A stretch of 64,000 nucleotides of DNA from Mrakia gelida. Its lineage: Eukaryota; Basidiomycota; Tremellomycetes; Cystofilobasidiales; Mrakiaceae. The position numbers were made by a program, and so were the translations under genes. The DNA lies in contig BRON01000002.1 in the NCBI GenBank assembly GCA_024345305.1, positions 248,001 to 312,000 on the forward strand. The letters are read 5' to 3'. Under the pieces are notes generated by a model that saw nothing but the letters and a program-made list of their open reading frames with translations, made no database searches and was not told where the DNA came from. Below are positions 12,178-22,415 of this stretch, piece by piece (within the stretch, counting starts at the first letter, position 1; every line of letters starts with the position of its first letter).

Positions 12178-13777
12178 CTACTTGGACGCTTTGGGCTTCT
12201 TCCTGCGGTTGACCTTCTCCTCTCCTCCTCCCTCCGACTCTCCTCCAGCGTCCGAAGCAGCAGCCGAATCCGCGTCCTTGTCGACCTTGAACTTCCTCAG
12301 ACCCTTCATCTTCCTGACCCTGTGGACGAGAAAAGAGAAACGAAGAAAGGGTCAGCGAGTGCTCTCGAACGAGGAGATGCGAGGAAGCAAGACGCGACGG
12401 GAGGGGAGAGAGAGGGAGAGCGAGCGAGGGAGGGAGGGAGAGAAGAGTTGGGGACGTACTGCAGCTTGCCGAACTCCTGCTTTCCCAAATGGATTCGTCC
12501 AACCTTGTCTCCCATATCGTCCGTCTCGATGTTCTTCCTCTTCTTCCCCAGTCCCTTTTCGACGTCCTTCTTGGCAACCTTGGGTCGTCTCAGCGCCTGC
12601 TTCAACACGTCCGCATCGGCCTCCTGCCTCCTCCTGACCTTGAAATCGAAGTTGGGTCCCATAGGCTCGAGCTCGAGCTTCGGCACTCGAGTTCCAGAGT
12701 TGAGCAAGCGGATGGTGGAGGTTCGGAAGTGGATGGTAGGGAGGGTGGAGGCTTCCGAGACGGTGGAGGAGGAGGGCTCGCCGTTGTCGGCTGCTGGAGG
12801 AGGAGGAGGGGAGCAGGTGATGGAGATGACGTGTTCGAGACCGGCGAGATGGACCTGCTCGAGGGAGTGACCGTTGAAGAAGTCGAGGAGCATGGATTTG
12901 AGTTGGATGAGGGCGGGGTGTGTTTCGAAGAGAGGGGAGGCGAAGTGCATGAGCGGGCGGTGACCAGGAGTGGATTTGGGGGTCTGTGAGGAGAGGGAGA
13001 GTAGGTAGAGGAGACGCGAGGGTAGAGTGAGAGAGAGAGGAATAGATGAGAAGGAGGTCGTCAGCTTGAGCTCATTCGATGGAGAAGAGGGACGGGAGGG
13101 AGGTTTCGAAACTCGAGCTCGCGACGGACGAGGAGGAAGAGAGAACGTACCTTCAAAGCAGCCATGCTCTCGGCCATGTCGATTCCGAGCTCGATCATGT
13201 CGAGGACCTTTCCATCGAACATCCTGACGAAGACGAGATCGTGAGGTCTCTTCTTGGAGTGGAGACCGACGAGGAAGAGGGAAGCGTCGTTCTTCTCTCC
13301 CCAGAACTCGAACGACTCAACGGCCTCGAAGGGGTGGACGTCGTTCTTCTTGGAGAAGTTGATGGCCTCGGGTCGCTTGAGCATAGCCTGAAGAGGTGGG
13401 CGAAACAAACGAAAGTATGGTGAGCTTCGAGCTCGAAGAAGTAGCGAAGGAGAGGTCGAGCTCAAAGGAGAAGTGAGCTCCCTCCTTCTTCCCTCCTTTC
13501 CTTCGCCTAGCTCCCTCCTCTTTACCCCTACAGCTCCAACAACCAGATGAATATAGGAAGACTCACCAACTCCTTGAGAGCGATCTGGACCCTTTCACTG
13601 ATCTGGTTTCCTCTGACGAAGACGGCTGTCTTTGGGTTCTCGACGACCTTCGCCTCTCGCTCCTCGAGAGCTCGCTTCACTCGAGCAGATTTGGGCTTAC
13701 TGCAAAAAGAATTTCAACGTCAGAAAGCTGGGAGCGAGAGGGATCTAGAAGGAGTGAACTCACACTGTTCGGATCAT
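12178..13777 (-). CDS. RPF2: Ribosome biogenesis protein Rpf2 (Brix domain)
   Basis: Nucleolar assembly factor. With Rrs1 it brings the 5S RNP (5S rRNA, uL5, uL18) to the pre-60S particle. The reading starts MIRTV, then splices to KPKSARVKRALEEREAKV and ENPKTAVFVRGNQ, the diagnostic Rpf2 N-terminus. The Brix core follows: FEFWGEKNDASLFLVGLHSK, KRPHDLVFVRMFDGKVLDM, ELGIDMAESMAALK and PLFETHPALIQLKSML. The later part has LEPMGPNFDFKVRRR, a conserved Rpf2 block, and a basic tail RKKPKASK before TAG at 12178. The short first exon (14 nt of coding sequence) is supported because splicing restores the family's N-terminus exactly. About five introns. It diverges from SLX1, with 363 bp between the two start codons. 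Confidence 0.93.
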
Positions 13778-14140
13778 GCTGTAGGAGTCGTGAGTGACGG
13801 TTTGGAGAGCGAGAAGGAGCCGAGGCTGGAGAAGAATTTGGACTTTCGAGGTGGCCGACTCCGGGAAGAGGAGAGCTCACCCTTTCCCCTCCTTCCACAC
13901 TTCAAACCACGACCACGGCAGTTTCGACTTATCTGGACTCTCTATCGCACTCACAATCTCATTCAGGGTATGCTCGAGACTCGGAAATATATCTCGAAAA
14001 CGTCCGATCTCGCTCAAACTGACGGCAAACCACCTCCTCTTCCTCCCTTCGATCAACAGTCCCTTCCCTCCTCTCCTTCGCACTCCCTCCCTCGACCTCT
14101 CCCATCCTGAGGTCTTCCATACCTTCTCTGGTAGTTCGGA
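13778..14140. promoter_or_regulatory. Divergent promoter region RPF2/SLX1
   Basis: The 363 bp between two outward-facing start codons must hold both promoters. The SLX1 side is pyrimidine-rich (about 14030-14105). No TATA box or recognisable factor site is clear to me. Confidence 0.45.
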
Positions 14141-15980
14141 ATGCCACCAAAGACGGATAAGGCTCAGAAGGAGTACGCTCAACCTCGATTCTACGCTTGC
14201 TACCTCCTTCGCCCAGTCAATGTTGGCAGCTTCCGGACCTATGTTCGTCCATACCTTGCTTCCTGCTTCCCTTCCCCAAACTCCCTATCTAGACGATCAG
14301 CTGACCTCGGAAAGTTCATACTCTTAGGTTGGATCGACTCCAGACCCTCCTCGACGGATCAGGCAGCACAACGGAGAGATCAAAGGAGGAGCTGTCAGTC
14401 GAGCTCTCCTTTCCTTCCCTCGAACGCGTCTCGTTTCGCTGAACCCTCGAACCTTTCCCCTTTGAACAGGTGTACACGAAGAAGTTCAAGCCTTGGCACA
14501 TGGAGATGATCGTTTACGGGCTCCCATCGAAACTTGCAGCTCTCCAGGTCCGTACTCGCTCTCGCCGTCGCTCGTCCTTCGCTCAACGACGCGTCTGACT
14601 CTCCGCTGCTCCTACGGTTCATCGCAGTTCGAGTGGGGCTGGATCCATCCTGTTCGTACTCCTCGACCTCTCAGCCTCCTCGTCTCCCCTCCTAACGCGT
14701 CTCGATCTCTCTCTTCCTCAGGAAAAATCTCGACACCTTCGCCACCCTCCCGGCACCGTCCCGACTGCTCGCGGTCGCAAGAAGGTCCCCATCTCTACTA
14801 CAGCCAAACCAGCTCTCCCACCACCTCTCTTCCCTCGGAACAAGAACTCCAATCGTCCAGAATCCAAGGTCGCCGTCGCTCGGAAGATGCTCACCCTCAC
14901 GCCCTACAACCGACTCCCTCTTCACGTTCGACTCTTCTCGACGACGGCGGTGAGCGATTGGAAGAAGGCTGGAGAGAAGGAAGGCGTTCGGAGCTTGAAC
15001 GAGCATACGACGGTGGAGAGTACGTTTGGAGGAGTCGATGGGAAGAGGGTGGTGGGTGGGAGGAACATGGGGAACGGAGAGGCGATTGAGGTTGACGATT
15101 GTGAGTCTCGCGACGGACGCGTCTTCGACGACTTCTTTTCGCTGACCAGCTTGGTTTACTCTTCCACCAGACACCTTCGGCTCAAACCACTACCAAACCT
15201 ACCTCTCCTTCCTCGGCGACCTCTCTTCTCCCACCCAACGAGCCCACGTCTGCTCGCTCTGCCCTTCACCCATCGACCTCACCTCCCCTCTCCTTCACTC
15301 GTTCTGCTCAAACTGCCACACCACCACCCACCTCACTTGCCTCTCCTCCCATTTTCTCACCCATTCGAGGGACAAGACCTCGCTCCTTCCCACCTCAGGA
15401 ATGTGCTCGGCGGGGTGTGGTTGGGAGGGAGAGTGGGGAACGATTGTGAGAGGGTGTTGGGCGGTGAAGCGAGGGATGGAAGGGACTTTGGAGGCTTTGA
15501 GGAAGAAGGGACGAGGTGGGAAAAGGAAGGTTGCGGAAGAAGAGGAGGAGGATGAGAGTGCGGACGAAGAGGGAGGAATGGGCGGAGAGGACGACGAGGA
15601 CGAGGACATGATGGTGAGCTTCTCGTTTTTTCGTCACTCATCTCCTCGCGTTTGCCCTCACCTGACCCTCAACTTCTTCCGCAATGCAGTCTCGACCCTC
15701 CTCACCACCACCCCAGCGCTCCCTCGCGAACCTCCTCTCTACCGTCGGTCTCACAACCCCGCCGAAGAAGCAATGCGTCGCCAACGGTCCATCTCGCTCC
15801 CAAATACCCGTCGTTACTCCTCCCAAGCCGTCGAGGAAACCGGCTGCTGCTCCTCCAGCGAAGCCCAAAACGACTGTTGTGTCGAAGAAGAAGGTTGTTG
15901 CGGAGTACGTCGATTTGGACGACGACGAGGACGAGGAGGACGACGGAGAGGAGAGCGAGGGAGTCATCTTGAGAGGTTGA
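14141..15980 (+). CDS. SLX1: Structure-specific endonuclease subunit Slx1
   Basis: Catalytic subunit of the Slx1-Slx4 nuclease, which cuts branched DNA such as flaps and Holliday junctions in the nucleus. The GIY-YIG domain is complete: RFYACYLLR with the first Tyr, then [20 protein letters not shown] with the second Tyr and catalytic Arg, then [13 protein letters not shown] and [11 protein letters not shown] with the metal-binding Glu. Joining TY to VGST requires a GTTCGT donor at 14243. The C-terminal zinc finger is visible as [26 protein letters not shown] and [13 protein letters not shown], the RING/PHD-like element needed for Slx4 binding. The tail is acidic ([34 protein letters not shown]) with a basic stretch between, and is longer than in model yeasts. 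About six introns. TGA at 15978-15980. Confidence 0.93.
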
Positions 15981-16509
15981 TGGGGCTGAGGTGACGAGCA
16001 GTAGAAGTGAGTGTCCTCGTCTCTACTCTGGTGAGACCTTGAGAGTGCCTGAACTGACCTCGTGTCCGCTTTTGTGTTCGCTCAGGCAGCTCGCGAATGA
16101 TCCTTGCTTCGACCCTCCCTCTCCTGCTTCCTCGCCGTTCGCTCGTCGGTCGAAGGGACGTCGCAAAACTCATTGACTACCTAGATAGCTTAGCAGGCCC
16201 TGAATCTCATTTCGCGGGAAGGTTGTCGAACGAAGCGCGAAGCGAGGACGAACTACAATGCAGAGCTCGACGCATCGAATCGAATCGATGAACCTGCTCC
16301 GTCTTGCCTTTTTTGCCTTCTCCCTCTCTTCTCTTCTCTTCCCATCCCACCCCGGCAAACAACCAAAAACGTACTGTATACTCGAATGATCGAAAGCAGC
16401 AAGTCCAAAACGTAAAAAGGAAGAAAACACGAGAACGCCAAGAGAACGCGTCAAAGAAAACCAAACCCATCCCCTCTCCCTCCCTCCTCCCTCCATCTGT
16501 CCAGGTAAA
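15981..16509. other. Convergent 3' region SLX1/NOX, 529 bp
   Basis: Tail-to-tail spacer. It contains an intron-like segment (donor at about 16010, CTGAC at about 16055, CAG at about 16087) that may be a 3' UTR intron of SLX1. It becomes AT-richer at 16360-16470. No gene seen. Confidence 0.4.
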
Positions 16510-19500
16510 CTAGAAGTTCTCCTTCCCAAAGAAGAACCTCGTTCCTCCCGGGGTGGTGTACTTGTTGCTCATGATGTGGAGCTGTTTCGAGAGGACGGGA
16601 GGGCCGCACTGTGTTCGAAACGAAACAAAGGGGGTGGGTAAGCGCGAGGTTTGAGGCGAAACAAGAAGATGGGGAGAGGTAGAGATGAGGGGAAGAGGAG
16701 GGAGGAGAGAATGGGATGGGAGGAGGGCAGAGGAGGTGGAAAGGAGGGAGGAAAAAAGAGGGACACGAACGAAGAAGACTCCACAATCGGTATCGGGGTG
16801 TTGATCTGCGATTCCCTGGAAGGTTCGATCCCAGTTGGGTCGACCGAAGTTGGTGGGTGATCTCTGTTTTCCATCGCCACCAAAGCAAAGTCAGCTTTTC
16901 TCGCTCGAAAGCGAAAGATGGGAGAGTAGGGAAGGAGAGGGTAGAACGAACGAGCGAGGTGATAGCGTCCCTTTCCGCTCCGACGTCTTGGACCTGTTTT
17001 TGCCATTCAAACGAAGCGAGAACGATTGGTTAGTGGGACAGAGAGACGAAGAAAGGAGTTGAAGAGGTGGGGAGTACGCACAAGGATGTTGTTCATATCG
17101 TCATCCTTGATCTTCGCGGTGAGGTAGATGGTGATCTCGATCCTTCTCTCGGTGTCCTGCTCCTCGATGGCGTGGAGTAGCGAGTGGAACCATTCGGCGG
17201 TACCGAAGTCTCGGATGACCTGTCGAAAGATCAGAAGAAGCTCAGGTCAGTGTCGGGAGGGAGAGAGAGGAGGCAGGGAGGGAACGAACCCAGGTGAAGT
17301 AGACTTTGGAGAGACGCGTCTTCTTCTCCGTTCCGAAGCTGTTGACGAACGAGAGTGAGCGAGACTCGGTCAGCTCGGATTCTCGAGCCCGCAAGAGAGG
17401 AAAGAAGAAGTGGTGCTTACTTGTTGAGCCTGTACCAGATGGACTTCAAGATCGAGGCGAAGGGAGTGACTCCGATTCCGCTGAACGAACGAAGACGAGA
17501 GGCGAAACTCGTCAGTTCTCACACTTTCTTTTTTGCAAGCTCGAATGAAAGGGAAGAAGACTCACGCTCCAACAAGCAAGATGGTCTCAAATTTGGTGAA
17601 ATCCTCCGAAGCAGATCCGAAAGGTCTGTGAACGAACGAACCGAACCAAAACGAAACGCGACCAAGTCAGCCCTTCGTCTTCTTCTCGACCTCGACTCTA
17701 CTCGACTGAAGCAACGACTCAATTCGGACTCACCCGGACTCACCCATCAACCATGACCCTAGGCAACGTTCTGTTCAACGGCGGCATCACCACCTTCGCA
17801 ACCTCCTTCTTATCCCCGATAGCCTTCTTCTCTCCATCCTTCTTCTCCCCTCGAGGCGCCTTGTCGGGAATGTTGCAGCCGAGCGCTTTGGCGAACGCCG
17901 TGGTCCAGTCGCCAGCGACTCGGATGTGGACGGAGATGTAGTCTTCTTCGGGAGCGGAGGTGAGGGTGAAGGGGTGGTACTGGAAGTAGGAGACTTCGGG
18001 GCTGTGAAGGAGGGAGGGGAGAGAGGGGAGAGGTTGTGTCGAGTCAGCGGTTCGTTCGAGCTCTCGCCTCTTCGGAGAGCAGGGTCGAGATGAGAAGAAG
18101 AGGACGAAAACGTACCAGTTGATGAAGATGTACTGTCCAGCTCGAGCGTGTGTGTGTTCCTTCTTGATTTGGACCTCGCAGACGTTGCTGGGGTGGAGGA
18201 TGACCTGTGAGCTCGACGCGAAACGAGACGAGAACGAGAAGAGTCGAAAGGGAGGTCGTGTCAGTTCTTCGCGTCCTCCTCTTCCCTCAAGCTTGGTAGC
18301 CGAAAGAGGGAACTGTCAGAGCAGTGCGCACCTTGGAGACGTAAGTTCTGTGTCGACCTCGAACCTCTCGAAGGATTCGTTCGAAGATGAAGAGAGCACC
18401 GCCGGGAAGCCAGAATTTCTGCAAGAAGGGAGACAACGCGAACGAAAATGTCAGAAACACGTGTTTGTAAAGTCGAGGAAGAAGAAGGACCAACCCAAAA
18501 GACTCCGATGGACATGAACGAGCAGTAGGGAGGTCGGTCGGGCTTGATCATGCAGACTGTTCGCGAAGAAACGAAGGTGAGGCGTCAGTAGATGTCCTTT
18601 CACGCTCTTCTTCGAGGAACACGGCTAGGCGGATGACTCACACATTCCGTGAAGCTGCCAGCAAGCGAAGAAGATGATGAAGAGCTGAACGACAACCGGC
18701 ACAAAACGACGCGACGACGACCGAAACGAAACAAGGTCAGCTCTCGTCTCTCCTCCTCTCTCTCTCCTCGTTCGAGACGAAGGTCTGGTATTCGAGGCTT
18801 ACATGATGGGTGTACCAGAACCTCTCGAACTTCCCAGGAGCCTTCCTTCTCTTCTCCATCGCGAACCAGACCATGATCCCGAGGGCAGCCGCCATGATCC
18901 AACCCGTCACTCCTGGTCCGGTAGCGAAGTTGGCGAGGAGGAAACCGACAACTCCGCTGCGTGGGACGGAATAATGAGATGAGGTGAGATAGGAGAAGGA
19001 GGCGTGGGAGAGGAAGGGCGGGAGAGGAGAGGGGAGGTCAGCTCAAGGGCAGGGTCGCGTCGCAGAGTTGAGGACGAAAGGACGAACGTTTTGGTAGCGA
19101 TGGCGAGTTTAGCGAAGTTGACCATGTCTGGATAGGTAGAGGAGATATCAAAGGTCAGCATCGAGAAGCAAAACCTCGCCCTCGAGCATCGAAAGACCCG
19201 TTGCTTTCGACCCAAAGCCAACTCACGAGCGACGGTGTGAACGGTCGACCAGAGAACGATGCTCCAAGCAACCTGTTTATGGAACTTGATGTTCTTATCA
19301 AATCTACCCTCCCCAAGATAAGTATCGAATCAACAAAAACGTCAGTGGTCGTCAAGGGCTATCAATACCCCAGCTCGAGGCAGAGAAGCGAGAAGGAGGG
19401 AGGAGGGACGAACGGGATCACGTCGTTTAAGGGTGTTCTTCGAAGCATTGAGATGAAGTTTCGGCAGACTGGGAAGAGGATGAAGATGGCGTCGACGTGA

Positions 19501-20172
19501 AGAACGAGAGCGGCGGCTCGAGCGATGGCTATCAATCGATCAAAGGGCTGAAGGTCAGTGAGACCGAACGAGAGAAGAGAGAGAGACGAGGTCGAGGAGG
19601 GAGGGAGGAGAGGGAACGAACTGAAGGTGGGTCCAAAGGTCGCTCTGGCTCCTACGAGGTTATCGTTCATCCCGTAGTGAACAGCACCCAAACCAGCTAC
19701 GAGGACGTGCAAGAGAGTCCAGACGACGTAGGTAACTCGTCGGTTGCCTTACCGCGGAAAGCAAGAAGAAGGAGGAAGATGGTCAGCTCGCTCGTCGCCC
19801 TCCTCCCTCCGAGCTCATCTCGCGTCGCTTCCTTCGCGAGAAAAGAAGGAAACTTTTCCGCTCACCTTCGTTGACCATCCATTTCGCGAGTCTAGCCTTC
19901 ATAGAGTCCTTCCCTTCGGTCTTGACTCCTGCTACTCTTCCAGCCTTCTCGTCCTTGGACTTGAACCCTCCCTGAGCTCGTTCCTTCATGACCTGAGCGA
20001 GGCCTCCTATCCTGACTCGTTCCGTCTTGTTTCGAGTCAGATGAGCAGGTCCTCCATCGTTCAGAACGAGTCGGTCCTGGGAGGAGTTGGAGTTGGAGCG
20101 GTTGAGGTTGGGGTTGAGCTGAGGAGGAGGAGGACCCGAGGAGAAGTGGAGACCAGAGTTGCGAGGAGGCAT
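16510..20172 (-). CDS. NADPH oxidase (Nox family, superoxide generating)
   Basis: Six-helix flavocytochrome that passes electrons from cytosolic NADPH through FAD and two hemes to oxygen. Heme histidines are visible in [20 protein letters not shown] (helix 3) and in [15 protein letters not shown] (helix 5). [20 protein letters not shown] and [13 protein letters not shown] match the fungal Nox segment before helix 3. The FAD site is [25 protein letters not shown]-binding parts are [19 protein letters not shown] and [12 protein letters not shown]; the last residues are FFFGKENF. This HPFT plus C-terminal pattern separates Nox from ferric/metalloreductases. A hydrophilic N-terminal tail of about 120 residues (Pro/Asn/Ser-rich, then basic) precedes helix 1, and no EF-hands are seen, so the NoxA/B group is likelier than NoxC. 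More than ten introns. Start at 20172; TAG at 16510. Confidence 0.92.
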
Positions 20173-20622
20173 GGCGAGAGGGAGTGAGTTTGGGTTCGAG
20201 GTTGATTAGAGAGAGAGAAGAAGAAGAAGAAGAAGAGTTGAAACCGCCAGCGGTTGTTGAAAGAGAGAGAGAAGTGCGAAGAGGTGAGCGAGTGTGTTGA
20301 GTGGTTTGTGGATCGACGACGGAGGGGGGGGAGAGATCCAAGAAAAGAAGAAGGAAGGGAGAGAGGGTGGTGGTCGCGAGAGACAGAGCTCAACCCTCCC
20401 TTCTCTGCGCTTCAAAGCCGTAGTTCTCAGTCAGCCCCTATCTCGCAACGGAGGTCAACGAAGAGAAAGGGGGTCGCCTGAGTTTCAGGTGAAGGGGTCG
20501 CGCGAGCGGAGTTTGAAATGTCTGGTTTCGCGAGCAGGCGAGGGCACCGTCGAGCTCCAAACCGCCAACTTCTCCTTCCTCCCCCTTCCCTCCCTCCCCT
20601 TCCCCCTCCCCCTCTACCAAAA
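20173..20622. promoter_or_regulatory. Divergent promoter region NOX/QCR8
   Basis: 450 bp between the two starts. The NOX side carries a (GAA)n microsatellite at about 20216-20236. The QCR8 leader is pyrimidine-rich at 20570-20615. No factor site recognised. Confidence 0.45.
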
Positions 20623-21738
20623 ATGCGTTTCACTTCACCGGTACAGGGATCTCACATGCCCCAGGGAGGTCAGTCCGCCATACTTCAGCCTGGTAGCGGG
20701 AGAGGAGAAGGAGAGAGTCGAAGCTGACCTTTCTCTTTTGCTTCCCGATCGATCCGATTCGCTCCTCACAGTCGAGAAGACCTACGTTCGTCCCCTCTGC
20801 ACCTACAGGGCTCAAATTTCACAGATACCAAGAGACGCGGAAGCATGAGCTTACCGTATCTATCTCTTTTTCGATCGATTCTACAGCTCGGATGGTGGGG
20901 AGACCTTGGATCGCCAAAGCAGAAGATCACCTCCTACTGTTCGTCCCTTCGCCCTTCTCTCTTTCCTTGCTTCCTTTCGCTCTCTCGCGTGCTTCTCAGC
21001 ATACACTCGCACCTTTACTCACTCTTCGTTCCCTTTTCCGCCTTTGTTCCGGCTCCCCTCACAGCTCTGTCGCAGAACCAGCAGAAGGCCATGGGTGGTG
21101 CCGTCGAGGGATACCTCATCCACGGAACCAAGCGGTTGGCTCGACACTTCCCTTACTGGGGGCCTCCTCTCATCGGAGGTAAGTTAACAGAGCTAGATGT
21201 ATCGGGTGGAGGTGGTGGGAGGGTCCGATCTGGCGGTGGAGGACGGTGGGAGGAGGGAGAAGGGGAACGAGAGAGCTCGCACAACGAGGAAGGGAAAGCT
21301 CCGTGCTCTCCCTTCTTTCCGAGCTCGAGCTTGGATCGAGTCCTTCCTCTCAGGGTCTCGTTGCTTCGGTGTAGGCTACCAGAGTGGCCAAGCTGACACC
21401 TTGCTTCGTTTTCGTGCTACTAGGATACGTCTGGTACGACTGGGCGAACAAGAAGTACGACGTACGTTCACCTCCTCCTTTCCCTTCCTTTCCTCCTCAA
21501 AGCTCGTCGTCGTCACCTGGACCCCCTCCTTCCTTCCTTCGCCCGTCTTCTCCTCGCCAACTATCACTACACCTGCTCCACTCTTTCTCTCACAGCTACT
21601 GACTCTCGTTTCCTTACGTCTCTCGAACAGTGGTACAACTCGAAGGAGGGACACCACCAGACCCATCTCGAGGAGGAGGCTGCTGAGCACGCTGCTGCTG
21701 CTGCTAAGGCCGCCAAGGCTGCTGCTGCTTCCAAGTAG
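20623..21738 (+). CDS. QCR8: Cytochrome bc1 complex subunit 8
   Basis: Small inner-membrane subunit of respiratory complex III (ubiquinol-cytochrome c reductase), next to cytochrome b. I read six exons: 20623-20668, 20772-20785, 20887-20938, 21065-21178, 21424-21461 and 21631-21738. They sum to 372 nt (123 residues plus stop), which supports the model. The protein reads MRFTSPVQGSHMPQG, then LGWWGDLGSPKQKITSYSLS, which is the family signature, then FPYWGPPLIGGYVWYDWANK, the single membrane helix. It ends in a Glu/Ala/Lys-rich tail (EEEAAEHAAAAAKAAK) that is longer than in most homologues. Exon 2 is only 14 nt. Introns 2 and 3 use GTTCGT donors at 20786 and 20939. Identity is firm; the extreme N-terminus is less so. 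Confidence 0.88.
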
Positions 21739-22415
21739 AGGGCTGGAGTAGGAGTCGAGGAGATATCAGGTTTAATCGGGTTGTAGATGTGAAGTAAGGA
21801 GGGGTGATACGATGTTTCGTTTCTCGTTGGCTATCGGGACGAGACGGACTCGAGCTGTGTGGATCGGAGAAGAGGGAAGTTGGGTGGGAACTGGTTAGAG
21901 GTGCTGCTCGTACGTTACGGGTTTGGTGGGAGTGCTTTCCGTTGGCGTAGGAGGACATGGAGGAGGTGAGGAGAGGTGCTGAGCTCGACGAAAGACACGA
22001 CTCGCATTCCGGACTTCTGCTTCTTTCGTCTTGTCTTCCCAGAGCGAGAATCGTCCAGAAAAAATCCTCTGAACGTGGACACGTCTCTGTCTCTCGACCC
22101 GAATGGACGTCTGAGCGATATATAGCTTTGGGGACGCGAGCATGGCTTTTCGCTCGCTCCTGGTCTTCGGAACGGGCTCTCCCTCCGAGTCGACCTCAAC
22201 CATCACCAAGCTCCCATCAAGAGGTTGAGCTCCCTTTTCCTCTTCTCTCGTACTTCCTCGGATAGTATTATACTCCGCTAGTAGAGGTCAGTCTCCGATC
22301 TCGCATCGCAATCCAGACCGAGGAGAAGGGGGAGAGAGAGCAGAGATCGAGCAAGAAAAGTGCAAGCTCACCTTCCCTTCCTTCCTTCCCTTCCTCCTCC
22401 CAGCTCACACCCAGG
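21739..22415. other. Intergenic spacer, 677 bp
   Basis: 3' flank of QCR8 and promoter of IFM1. A TATATA lies at about 22118. CT-rich sequence at 22370-22405 forms the IFM1 leader. No RNA gene or conserved reading frame seen. Confidence 0.4.

Noticed and set aside
16800..16830. B-box-like GGTTCGATCCC
   Set aside because: Lies inside the coding sequence of the NADPH oxidase with no A-box or T-run nearby.
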